Source of the DNA: an uncultured Bacilli bacterium
Lineage (GTDB): Bacteria; Bacillota_I; Bacilli_A; RF39; UBA660
DNA: 10,010 bases
Reading direction: 5' to 3'
NCBI GenBank assembly: GCA_949879835.1
Contig: CATLBU010000027.1
Span: 1 to 10,010 of the forward strand
Below the pieces are notes generated by a model that saw only the letters and a program-made list of their open reading frames with translations, had not been told where the DNA came from and searched no databases. Position 1 is the stretch's first letter, and every line of letters begins with the position of its first letter. Below, piece after piece: positions 1 to 5,775 of the stretch. A program made the position numbers and the translations under genes.

Positions 1-22
1 ATATAAGCGGATTAACGTCTAA

Positions 23-138
23 ATGATTTCTAAAATCATCGCCTATTCCGAAGAGGAGACCCCCGAACTCCTTAAAAAATCGATTTTGGCCTATTAGGCG
101 ACGGATTCCGCAAAGCGGTTGCCGGTGTGTTAAATTAA
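23..138 (+). pseudogene. Possible frameshifted small ORF at left edge
   Basis: An ATG at 23 opens a frame of 24 codons that stops at 95-97 (peptide MISKIIAYSEEETPELLKK then SILAY). A one-base backward shift at the run of six As (74-79) would join it to a second protein-like frame, ending GDGFRKAVAGVLN with a TAA at 136-138, just before a terminator. The joined product would be about 38 residues. Directly before the ATG is a TAA closing another short frame (YKRINV) that may be the end of an upstream gene. There is no clear ribosome binding site at 23. This could be a gene remnant, an indel or a chance pair of open frames. Its base composition is visibly richer in G and C than the rest of the window, which suggests a different origin. 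I do not recognise the peptide. Confidence 0.3.
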
Positions 139-160
139 AAGAGCCCACGAGGCTCTTTTT
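137..160. terminator. Bidirectional Rho-independent terminator
   Basis: A perfect 9-bp stem (AAAAGAGCC at 137-145 with GGCTCTTTT at 151-159) closes a five-base loop. The A and T runs on the two sides let it work in both directions. It lies a few bases past the stop codon of the last gene of the minus-strand operon and also just after the plus-strand frame ending at 138, so it probably separates two convergent transcription units. Confidence 0.85.
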
Positions 161-165
161 TTATT

Positions 166-696
166 TTAGGCGTGTCCAACTTGAACTATCCAACAACCGT
201 CAGCTATCCGTTCTAATTCGACATATCCATTATTAACGTCCCACTCATCGAAAGAGCCTTCCTGTTCATTAGATAGAACATAGTCAATCACGTCTCCCTC
301 GTCCTGGGTATCTGAGTCAATATTGATATATCCCAAATACCACCCCCGATGAAGGTCATCTTCATCGATAAACTTCTCTAATTTATTAATAGATACATTC
401 AAATAAAGGTCGCTATAGTCATAATCATCACCGATTTCAATTTCGGTCATAATTCCTTCTGTTGCTTTTTTAAGAAAAATCTCTAATAAGTCAAGTTCTT
501 CTGACGATAATCTAGATTTAGTTAATTTTTTGAAAAAGGTCGTTAAATCAATGATTTTAGCAAATTTATCTTTATTCCACTCGTCTTCGATAAACTTACA
601 CTCGAAAATTCCATAATGCTCAAATCCAAATCCGATTTCTTCATCAAAATTCTCATCTCTAACTTTAACTTGGCATCGGCAAATATAACTGCTCAT
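166..696 (-). CDS. Acidic hypothetical protein, 176 aa
   Basis: I do not recognise this protein. It is strongly acidic along its whole length, with Asp/Glu-rich stretches such as IGDDYDYSD and DSDTQDEGDVID. Aromatic residues cluster near residues 115-125 (RGWYLGYI) and the protein ends with DGCWIVQVGHA. No signal peptide, membrane segment or known motif is visible. The start at 696 (MSSYIC) is chosen because AGGAGG lies seven bases upstream; a start at 717 is open but has no such site and would lie inside the previous gene. The gene follows the ibrB-like gene with one base between stop and start, so it is the last cistron of the helicase/ibrA/ibrB operon and is followed at once by the terminator at 137-160. 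An acidic partner or immunity-type protein for that cassette is possible but is only a guess from position. Confidence 0.8.
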   Translation of the reverse strand: MSSYICRCQVKVRDENFDEEIGFGFEHYGIFECKFIEDEWNKDKFAKIIDLTTFFKKLTKSRLSSEELDLLEIFLKKATEGIMTEIEIGDDYDYSDLYLNVSINKLEKFIDEDDLHRGWYLGYINIDSDTQDEGDVIDYVLSNEQEGSFDEWDVNNGYVELERIADGCWIVQVGHA

Positions 697-697
697 T

Positions 698-1210
698 TTA
701 TTCCTCCTCTTTTTCAATCATTTCAGACCATGAACGACTAAATTCATGATTTGAAAAAGCATCTTTTAAACCAGTTATTTGTTTAAGGCGTAAAACTTCA
801 TCTAAATCCATTCCAAGATTTTTCATAATTTCTTCATCACTCCAACCCTGTTGAAAAAGAGCAGATACAATCGAACTCATATCTTTAATTTGATGTGTTC
901 CACGAGCGCGGTTATGTCTAATTGTTGAAGCCATACGATCTTTAATATCTTTATCTATCACAACAACAGGCAATTCATCTAGTCCTAATTTTTTCCCAAC
1001 AGTGTATCGATGAAATCCATCAACTACAATATAAATATCTTCATCTTTATTATAATAAGTGACAATTGGTTGTGTGTATCCATCTGATTTAATAGAATGC
1101 TCTAATAATTTCATCTCAGGACTGGCAACTTTATTAGGATTATAGTCATTTGCTATAATTTTTGATGTTTTAACCATTTTTACATTCATAACAGGCATTT
1201 CTATTTTCAT
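698..1210 (-). CDS. ibrB: IbrB-like ParB/sulfiredoxin-fold protein
   Basis: This 170-aa protein has the features of the short ParB/sulfiredoxin-fold family that includes IbrB. The N-terminal half has NDYNPNKVASPEMKLLEHSIKS, then QPIVTYY, then the VVDGFHRYTVGKKLGL core (about residues 62-78), whose GFHR matches the nucleotide-binding GxHR/GERR position of ParB and sulfiredoxin. RHNRARGTH follows at about 98-106. The C-terminal part has a helix-turn-helix-like segment (WSDEEIMKNLGMDLDEVLRLKQITGL). In Escherichia coli, IbrA and IbrB are encoded together and activate eib genes; their biochemistry is not known to me. Here the start codon overlaps the ibrA-like stop as ATGA, which argues for coupled synthesis of a two-protein system. 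A GAGGGAG ribosome binding site supports the start. The protein lacks the linker and dimer domains of a chromosomal ParB, so it is unlikely to be a partition protein. Family assignment is firm; the exact name less so. Confidence 0.82.
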   Translation of the reverse strand: MKIEMPVMNVKMVKTSKIIANDYNPNKVASPEMKLLEHSIKSDGYTQPIVTYYNKDEDIYIVVDGFHRYTVGKKLGLDELPVVVIDKDIKDRMASTIRHNRARGTHQIKDMSSIVSALFQQGWSDEEIMKNLGMDLDEVLRLKQITGLKDAFSNHEFSRSWSEMIEKEEE

Positions 1211-2496
1211 CTTTTTAACTCCCTCTCTATAAATTTATTTAAATGTTTATCATTTGTTTGGGTGTCAATACTAAGTAAATTATCGTATTTAGTAATAAAT
1301 TTTTTTAATTTTTCCTCATCTGACTTGTTTTGACTAAAAGATAATCGTTTCATATAAAAATCATTTCGTTCTATTGCCTTAGCAATTCTTCTCCAACTAA
1401 TAACCTTTTTTTGAGATTCTAACTTTTTATCCTGTTCTTCAGGAATTGCCGAAAGGTCAAATCCTTCTTTCTCTTCATACCACTTCATGAATTTTTTAAT
1501 TTTTTCAATATAATGTTTTTTCAAATCCGGGTTATATAGACCAATACTTTCAAGCAAAAATACAGTGTATTGTTCCCATGTGAGGTGATCAGGTTTTTCA
1601 GACGTTAAATTTCCTAGAAGAGAAGTTCTGGCATAGATATTCCCAAAATTGACTCCATTAACACGATTTAAAATTTTTTCCCAAGTTTCATATTCTAAAG
1701 CTCTAAATTGGTCTAATCCATTACGTTGATCATCACCGTACGGTTGGCATAACCGTTGTTCATGAATACTGACGCCATTTTTGTACATCATTTCATAAAT
1801 GTTATTGAATTTTAAATCTAATTTGCTTACCGCTCCCCAAATATCCTCTGTTCGCCAGTCATAAAGAGGGTAAAAATTATATATGCCATCTAACCTTTTA
1901 TTATTTTCTTTCAATAAAGTAGTCCATTGATAATTATTAAAGGTATCTTTTTTTGTTGATGCAATTGTTCGCCATCGATTTAAGCTCTCATCTGAGCGAA
2001 TTCCAACACCGCAAGCCACTGATCCACTATTTTTTTCTTGATACCATTTTGCAAATTCAACAATAAATTCTTCAAATTCCATTCCTTTATGAAAAAAGAG
2101 GAAAGGATTATTATCTATATTAATGCTATCCTGGGGCATGTCACGAACCCAAAAATCTTGAACATCTTTATCCCAACAAATCCATTTTGGTTGTAGTTGA
2201 GAAACTGCATTTCGAAGTGCTAACGGTAACGACACCCAATAAAAATTTCTTATTTGTGATAATTTTTTTAGTTCTTCGATGTGATTAATAGTTGCTTTAT
2301 ATTGAGCTTCCAAATCTATATAAAGAACATCAAATTTTCTATTAATCTTTTTTGCAACAATATTAGCAAGTTGGACCATTACAGAGCTATCTTTTCCTCC
2401 GCTAACACTAAAATAAACATTATCAAAATTAGTAAATGCGATTGTTAAACGTTCTATTGCTGCGTCAAGAACGTTCTGTTCGTGATATATCTTCAA
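1207..2496 (-). CDS. ibrA: IbrA-like PAPS-reductase-family protein
   Basis: This 429-aa protein belongs to the phosphoadenosine phosphosulfate reductase-like N-type ATP pyrophosphatases. The PP-loop SGGKDSS is at residues 32-38. LYIDLEAQY (about 58-66), the CWDKDVQDFWVRDMP segment (about 107-121), GIRSDESLNRWR (about 165-176), YPLYDWRTEDIW (about 209-220) and EQRLCQPYGDDQRNG (about 246-260) follow the pattern of the IbrA subgroup. Only three cysteines are obvious in this core (about 107, 162 and 250), so the four-cysteine iron-sulfur site of DndC is not evident. Such enzymes adenylate a substrate or cleave ATP to AMP and pyrophosphate; the substrate here is unknown. The start is a TTG at 2494-2496 with AAGGAG ten bases upstream, lying inside the last codons of the helicase gene (32-bp overlap). 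The stop overlaps the ibrB-like start as ATGA. Context points to joint action with the helicase and the ParB-fold protein. Confidence 0.88.
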   Translation of the reverse strand: MKIYHEQNVLDAAIERLTIAFTNFDNVYFSVSGGKDSSVMVQLANIVAKKINRKFDVLYIDLEAQYKATINHIEELKKLSQIRNFYWVSLPLALRNAVSQLQPKWICWDKDVQDFWVRDMPQDSINIDNNPFLFFHKGMEFEEFIVEFAKWYQEKNSGSVACGVGIRSDESLNRWRTIASTKKDTFNNYQWTTLLKENNKRLDGIYNFYPLYDWRTEDIWGAVSKLDLKFNNIYEMMYKNGVSIHEQRLCQPYGDDQRNGLDQFRALEYETWEKILNRVNGVNFGNIYARTSLLGNLTSEKPDHLTWEQYTVFLLESIGLYNPDLKKHYIEKIKKFMKWYEEKEGFDLSAIPEEQDKKLESQKKVISWRRIAKAIERNDFYMKRLSFSQNKSDEEKLKKFITKYDNLLSIDTQTNDKHLNKFIERELKR

Positions 2497-3787
2497 TAAT
2501 TGCCAGCTCCTTCATGAGATAATTTTCGAAATCTTTTCGATTATACTTTTTAGAAAGTGTTAAGAATTTATCTAATAAATCTTCTTTCTTATCTAGACAT
2601 CTAAAAATCATATTTTCTATACCTGCATTAGATTTGATATCTATATATACACACTTATTTTCTTGTCCTATTCTCCACGTTCGACGCTCAGCTTGCAATC
2701 TTGTCGCATAGTCAAAGCTATTTGAAAAAAATATTTGATAATGAGCATTTTGAAAATTATGAGCATGGCTTCCCGTTTGGAGATTTGCAATTAATAATCT
2801 CTTTTTACCAGATATAAATTCATCTTGTTGTTTAAATGTACCATTGAAAATTGCATAATCTTCATCTAAATCTTCAATAATGTTTTCTATCTCCTGATTA
2901 AAACGACACCAAATAATAACTTGCTTAGAACTATCAATTTCTTTTAAAATATCATTCAAAATTTTAACGCGGTTTTTATCGTAAAGAACTACTTTCTGTA
3001 AATTTGTGAGATAGGCATAAAGTAATGTTTGAGGTAAATCATTATCAAGTTTAAAAAAAGAAAATTTTTCAAGATTATAGGCTGTGACTGCATCATCATT
3101 AAGATAATAAGTATACATTTTTCTAACTCTTTTAGGCATTTCTTTAATATCTAATAAATCTACTTCATAAATATATGGAGATATTTTTTTGTTAAGCCAC
3201 TCAATGTTGTGAGATTTATAAATTTTTCCACTATTTTTATCGTATTCAAGATGATTGTCGCGAAATTTATTAAATGTTTCATATCCTAATATTTTTGGAC
3301 TCAAAAAATAAAATTGGCTATATAAATCTTTAACATACTTTGTGATTGGAGTCCCGGTCATAATTAATTTGTAGTGACATCTTCTAGACAATTCAATTGC
3401 TCGTATCGTTCGCAAGGCACGATGATTTTTAATATATGTCGATTCATCAATCACAAGAAATGTTTTTTCATCAACAATTCGACTTGCTTTTAAATAAATA
3501 GCATCCGATTGAGATATAGACTCTAATCCAAATGTATAAATATCTTTATTAATCATAAAATCTGTATGTTTTTCAACTTCTTTAATGAAATTTTTTTCAG
3601 TAGACTTAGGAAGAAGAACAACCATTTTATTGACTTTATTTAGTTTTTTTCGTTGATCAAAAAGGGAAAAGGCGCACAATGTTTTACCCGTTCCCATGTC
3701 CATGAAGAGTGCGCCAACTTTGACCTTATTTAATTTTTCTACCGCATTCTTTTGGTGAGGATAAAGATTAGTCAATAAGTGACTCAT
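2465..3787 (-). CDS. SNF2-type DEAD-like helicase/ATPase
   Basis: This 440-aa superfamily 2 ATPase is small and single-module, as in phage and plasmid SNF2-like helicases. The motifs are in order: YPHQKNAVEKL (Q-motif-like, residues 9-19), Walker A MGTGKT (31-36), Walker B DEST (114-117), motif III TGTP (144-147), then a C-terminal RecA domain with the motif V-like QTGSHAHN (337-344) and motif VI QAERRTWRIGQ (365-375). The RxxRIGQ form is typical of the SNF2 group of double-stranded DNA translocases. No methylase, nuclease or DNA-recognition domain is fused to it. The start is supported by GAGGAG seven bases upstream. It overlaps the preceding small gene by 20 bp and the ibrA-like gene by 32 bp, so the three are likely made together. 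It could remodel protein-DNA complexes or help a modification step by the IbrA/IbrB pair; phage genomes also carry such helicases near replication genes. Confidence 0.92.
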   Translation of the reverse strand: MSHLLTNLYPHQKNAVEKLNKVKVGALFMDMGTGKTLCAFSLFDQRKKLNKVNKMVVLLPKSTEKNFIKEVEKHTDFMINKDIYTFGLESISQSDAIYLKASRIVDEKTFLVIDESTYIKNHRALRTIRAIELSRRCHYKLIMTGTPITKYVKDLYSQFYFLSPKILGYETFNKFRDNHLEYDKNSGKIYKSHNIEWLNKKISPYIYEVDLLDIKEMPKRVRKMYTYYLNDDAVTAYNLEKFSFFKLDNDLPQTLLYAYLTNLQKVVLYDKNRVKILNDILKEIDSSKQVIIWCRFNQEIENIIEDLDEDYAIFNGTFKQQDEFISGKKRLLIANLQTGSHAHNFQNAHYQIFFSNSFDYATRLQAERRTWRIGQENKCVYIDIKSNAGIENMIFRCLDKKEDLLDKFLTLSKKYNRKDFENYLMKELAIIEDISRTERS

Positions 3788-4145
3788 CTACAGTCTCCTC
3801 TATATCATCAAAACTTAGACGATTAGGTTTATGTCTAGTTTTTAGATTTGTCAGTCGTGGGATATTTAATTTATCCAGTTGTTCTTCTCGATGCTTTTCA
3901 GTAAAAATAGTATTTTTAGATAATTCAAAAATCTTTGCTAAATTATCTCCCGTTATTTTTCCTCCATCGCTTAATTCAAAATCAAATCCATCCATATATG
4001 ATACTTTTAATATGTCAGTTCCTAGCAAGCATTGTCCTTTTAATGCTGTAAAAGTTCGATGATCACGCGGAATTTTAACATTAAAAGTGTATATATTCAT
4101 CTCAGCAATGTAATTTCGAGGGATTAAAATCTGTTTCCATGTCAT
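3768..4145 (-). CDS. Hypothetical protein, paralogue family member
   Basis: This 125-aa protein has no recognised domain. It begins MTWKQILIPRNYI and has VKIPRDH, a cysteine at about 40, VSYMDGFDFELSDGGKITGDNLAKIFE in the middle and a C-terminal tail ending VDESLID. The same order of elements occurs in the next gene upstream (WKKVIAQSNLI, IKIPKNK, a cysteine, LSYTDYFEFRTNDGKTMSVDEFESYF, IDDTLLD), so the two are probably diverged duplicates. The ATG at 4143-4145 is chosen because AAGGAG stands eight bases before it; a TTG three bases earlier is less likely. The start overlaps the previous stop by one base (TGATG) and the end overlaps the helicase start by 20 bp, placing it firmly in the operon. 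It may be a partner or regulator of the helicase module, which is only inferred from position. Confidence 0.8.
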   Translation of the reverse strand: MTWKQILIPRNYIAEMNIYTFNVKIPRDHRTFTALKGQCLLGTDILKVSYMDGFDFELSDGGKITGDNLAKIFELSKNTIFTEKHREEQLDKLNIPRLTNLKTRHKPNRLSFDDIEETVDESLID

Positions 4146-4501
4146 CAATCATTCTCCTTATCTAATAAAGTATCATCAATTTCAATTGTTAACTTTGATG
4201 GATCAAGAGCTTCAGGACGATGTACTGGATTTTCATATTCATCAAAATAAGATTCATATTTATCAAAATAAGACTCAAACTCATCAACTGACATTGTCTT
4301 TCCGTCGTTTGTTCTGAATTCAAAATAATCAGTATAGCTCAAAATCATTTTATAATCATTTTTCCTAATAAATTGGACGCATTTAGATGGAATCCAAAAT
4401 GCGCGTCCTTTTTTATTTTTTGGGATTTTGATTAGATATGCCAGACCCGTATCGTATTTAATTAAATTACTTTGTGCAATAACTTTTTTCCATTCTGACA
4501 T
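4145..4501 (-). CDS. Hypothetical protein, paralogue family member with 7-residue repeat
   Basis: This 118-aa protein is unrecognised but resembles its downstream neighbour: MSEWKKVIAQSNLI aligns with MTWKQILIPRNYI, LSYTDYFEFRTNDGK with VSYMDGFDFELSDGG, and the tails IDDTLLD and VDESLID match. After the shared core it carries a tandem heptapeptide, ESYFDKY then ESYFDEY, encoded by a 21-bp duplication. The C-terminal third is acidic. The start ATG overlaps the stop of the preceding gene as TAATG and has AAAGGAT about eight bases before it, a moderate ribosome binding site. No signal peptide or membrane segment is present, so it should be cytoplasmic. It could form a complex with its paralogues; nothing in the sequence shows a catalytic role. 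Confidence 0.8.
   Translation of the reverse strand: MSEWKKVIAQSNLIKYDTGLAYLIKIPKNKKGRAFWIPSKCVQFIRKNDYKMILSYTDYFEFRTNDGKTMSVDEFESYFDKYESYFDEYENPVHRPEALDPSKLTIEIDDTLLDKEND
4232..4273. repeat. 21-bp tandem duplication inside a coding region
   Basis: Two adjacent 21-bp units (4232-4252 and 4253-4273) differ at one base and share the core ATCAAAATAAGA apart from that change. They keep the reading frame and encode the repeated heptapeptides ESYFDEY and ESYFDKY on the minus strand. In-frame repeats of this kind usually arise by slippage and may vary in copy number between strains. Confidence 0.85.
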
Positions 4502-4815
4502 TACAAATATCCTTTCATGCTGACAAATAAAACATCAGAACCTTGATAATAAATGTCATAAATACTTTCTTCATCAAACCGTTCAATGATGTTTTCATCA
4601 ATAATAACATCATCATTTGCATATAGATTGAACGATCCGCTAATGCGTGCGAAACGTTTTGTCTTTTCTTCTCTATTAAATGATTTTGGATCCTCTACAA
4701 TAATTAAATGAGCTAAATCGAAATCTGGAATTGGAACTAAAATTTGAAAATCATTATTACCAAGTAAAATGTTGTCGTAATTTCTATCTAAAAGATACTT
4801 TTTAGAAACTATCAT
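4501..4815 (-). CDS. Hypothetical protein, possible distant paralogue
   Basis: This 104-aa acidic protein has no domain I recognise. It may be a third, more distant member of the family formed by the next two genes. Its LVPIPDFD sits where they have IKIPKNK and VKIPRDH. ARISGSFNLYANDDVIIDENIIERFDEE aligns by eye with MILSYTDYFEFRTNDGK and the following DEFESYFDKYE. That likeness is weak and is an inference. The ATG at 4815 has a strong GGAGG site (GGAGGAATAAAA before the ATG). The stop overlaps the start of the next gene (TAATG), indicating translational coupling. There is no signal peptide or membrane helix. A short gap of 15 bases separates it from the gene before it in the operon. Confidence 0.8.
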   Translation of the reverse strand: MIVSKKYLLDRNYDNILLGNNDFQILVPIPDFDLAHLIIVEDPKSFNREEKTKRFARISGSFNLYANDDVIIDENIIERFDEESIYDIYYQGSDVLFVSMKGYL

Positions 4816-4830
4816 TTTTATTCCTCCATC

Positions 4831-5241
4831 TCATATAAATCTATGTCTATAAAAATATCCTTGATCTGGACATTGTTTCGAAGGCTGAACTTCAGCATAA
4901 GATAAATTTTTGTTTTCGACAATCTTTATTGGATATTTTAATTTGAAATTATCTTTGTCGTAGCACGCTAATTCTATGCCGATATGTCTTAATTCATCGA
5001 TATTAAGTAAATCACCATTTTTATCATAACAACGTTCAGGAGCATTCCACAGAGCAACTAGTTCATAAACATCTTTATTCCCAAATACACCAAATCCATG
5101 ATAATCTTTTTCTTCTAACTTATCTCCATTTGGACACAGCAGATAAATCGGACCATTAACTGTTTCCTTTAAAAATTGATCCTCTCTGCAGACTGGAATT
5201 GATTTATTTGTATCACTTGTTAACCAACTGAAATATCCCAT
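4831..5241 (-). CDS. Phage-type conserved hypothetical protein (MGYFSW family)
   Basis: This 136-aa protein matches a family seen in many phages and large plasmids of unknown function, recognisable by the opening MGxFSWxTxDTxxSI (here MGYFSWLTSDTNKSI), the middle motif YHGFGVFGNKDVYEL, and a helix beginning ELRHIGIELA. The C-terminal end SKQCPDQGYFY is also typical of the family as I remember it. It has four cysteines that do not form an obvious zinc ribbon. The start has AAAGGAG about eight bases upstream. It is the second annotated cistron of the operon, between the 62-aa basic protein and the three paralogue-like genes. Its presence supports a phage or phage-plasmid ancestry for this gene block. 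Function is unknown. Confidence 0.82.
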   Translation of the reverse strand: MGYFSWLTSDTNKSIPVCREDQFLKETVNGPIYLLCPNGDKLEEKDYHGFGVFGNKDVYELVALWNAPERCYDKNGDLLNIDELRHIGIELACYDKDNFKLKYPIKIVENKNLSYAEVQPSKQCPDQGYFYRHRFI

Positions 5242-5263
5242 TATTATTTCTCTCCTTTTAAAG

Positions 5264-5452
5264 TTATTTATTTGAAAGCCCTAAATTTTTTTCTCTTTCT
5301 TCCAAAAGAACACGAAATTCTTCAATATCTTGTTCTGTCGCTTTATTTTTAATAAATGATCGTGATGTTGTTCGTTGCTTTAGATAATTTGAATACTCCT
5401 TATTTTTAGATTCCCAGCGTTTATTTGCTTCTGCTTGTTTATTTTTTATCAT
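5264..5452 (-). CDS. Small basic phage-type hypothetical protein, 62 aa
   Basis: This short, highly charged protein (KQAEANKRWESKNKEY, then SRSFIKNKATEQDIEEFRVLLEEREK) resembles a family of small phage and plasmid proteins in Bacillota with the pattern AxKRWxxKNxEYxxYLxxRxxxRSFI. The arrangement of a basic N-terminal helix and an acidic C-terminal helix would suit a ribbon-helix-helix or a helical DNA-associated protein, but no function is known to me. The ATG at 5452 has AAAGGAT nine bases upstream, and that site lies within the last codons of a possible 38-codon membrane ORF ending one base before this ATG. It is the first well-supported gene of the long minus-strand operon. Confidence 0.75.
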   Translation of the reverse strand: MIKNKQAEANKRWESKNKEYSNYLKQRTTSRSFIKNKATEQDIEEFRVLLEEREKNLGLSNK

Positions 5453-5453
5453 C

Positions 5454-5570
5454 TTAACTATCCTTTCTAAAATAATAAAATATGAAGATTAGTAGTAAGC
5501 TACCGATTAAATATGTTTTTTTAAACATTAAAAAAACTGTCATTAATATAATCAAATAAATTCTTAACAT
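5454..5570 (-). CDS. Possible 38-aa membrane microprotein
   Basis: An open frame of 38 codons starts at the ATG at 5570 and ends at TAA (5454-5456), one base before the next gene. The product (MLRIYLIILMTVFLMF, KKTYLIGSLL, then a hydrophobic stretch ending RKDS) would have two short hydrophobic segments split by KK and a positive C-terminus, as in small inner-membrane proteins or leader/toxin peptides. The stop sits where a coupled upstream cistron would end. Against it: no convincing ribosome binding site precedes the ATG, and AT-rich DNA easily yields hydrophobic frames. The start codon lies under the -35 of the antitoxin RNA promoter. Confidence 0.3.
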   Translation of the reverse strand: MLRIYLIILMTVFLMFKKTYLIGSLLLIFIFYYFRKDS

Positions 5571-5593
5571 ATTATTCAGCTAGATGTTATAAT
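5564..5593 (+). promoter_or_regulatory. Promoter of the antitoxin RNA
   Basis: On the plus strand TTAACA (5564-5569) and TATAAT (5588-5593) are 18 bases apart, with a TG one base before the -10 (extended -10). Transcription would start near 5600 and run against the toxin gene. No plus-strand protein gene follows, which fits a promoter for an antisense RNA. Confidence 0.7.
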
Positions 5594-5597
5594 AGTA

Positions 5598-5619
5598 AGA
5601 GGGTGGTTGCACACCCTCT
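5598..5619. terminator. Stem-loop between toxin and antitoxin promoter
   Basis: A perfect 8-bp stem (AGAGGGTG, 5598-5605; CACCCTCT, 5612-5619) closes the loop GTTGCA. It lies eight bases beyond the toxin stop codon, so in the toxin mRNA it is a probable 3'-end hairpin or weak terminator; the following bases are only moderately U-rich. In the antisense RNA it sits at the very 5' end. This matches the shared hairpin placed between the fst stop and the antisense promoter in par-like loci. Confidence 0.65.
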
Positions 5620-5745
5620 ATTAAACCTTAGCGTTTTTTATTTCGCTTTGGTTTGTTATTAGTTGCTATATAAGCTAATAAGCCAACTAATATTGTCGAT
5701 ATGGGTGTAGCGAAGTTATAAAATATTTCGCTACACTCTTTTATT
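5600..5745 (+). ncRNA. Antisense antitoxin RNA of type I toxin-antitoxin locus
   Basis: A plus-strand RNA of about 145 nt is predicted from the promoter at 5564-5593 to the terminator at 5705-5742. It would be complementary to the 3' end and most of the coding part of the minus-strand 42-aa toxin mRNA (5628-5756). The 5' end folds into a stem-loop (5598-5619) that is shared, in complement, with the toxin mRNA tail and could act as the first contact between the two RNAs. Convergent overlapping RNAs are the arrangement of Fst/par and related type I systems of Bacillota. Ends are estimated from motifs; no coding sequence is evident in it. Confidence 0.65.
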
Positions 5746-5756
5746 TTATCTAGCAT
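5628..5756 (-). CDS. Fst-like type I toxin, 42-aa membrane peptide
   Basis: This short gene encodes MLDKIKECSEIFYNF, one hydrophobic segment (about residues 15-32, ATPISTILVGLLAYIA) and a very basic tail (NNKPKRNKKR). The APIxxxVGL-like part and charged C-terminus resemble Fst-family membrane toxins of plasmids and chromosomes of Bacillota, which damage the membrane when made without their antisense RNA. The start at 5756 has an ideal AGGAGGTGA site three to four bases upstream and its own promoter at 5776-5804. A plus-strand promoter beyond the stop codon and a plus-strand terminator inside the gene predict the antitoxin RNA. Codons 7-18 hold the inverted repeat that serves as that terminator. 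The place between the partition operon and the cargo operon fits a role in killing plasmid-free cells. A small holin-like peptide is the alternative. Confidence 0.72.
   Translation of the reverse strand: MLDKIKECSEIFYNFATPISTILVGLLAYIATNNKPKRNKKR
5705..5742 (+). terminator. Terminator of antitoxin RNA, inside the toxin gene
   Basis: GTGTAGCGAA (5705-5714) pairs perfectly over 10 bp with TTCGCTACAC (5727-5736), followed by TCTTTTATTTT on the plus strand. It is therefore oriented to end plus-strand transcripts. The same bases encode toxin residues 7-18 on the other strand. Confidence 0.72.
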
Positions 5757-5775
5757 TTCCTCACCTCCTAAATAT

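Noticed and set aside
697..717. Extension of the acidic protein by seven residues (MKKRRNK)
   Set aside because: The basic extension lies in the ibrB coding end and lacks a ribosome binding site, whereas AGGAGG precedes the ATG at 696.
698..1210. Chromosome/plasmid partition ParB
   Set aside because: Too short and without the ParB linker and dimer domains; it sits with ibrA, and the element already has ParM/ParR and no ParA.
1207..2496. DndC of a phosphorothioation system
   Set aside because: The PP-loop is shared, but the motif order and RCQPYGDDQRNG-type region follow IbrA, the DndC cysteine cluster is not seen, and no dndB, dndD or dndE gene is present.
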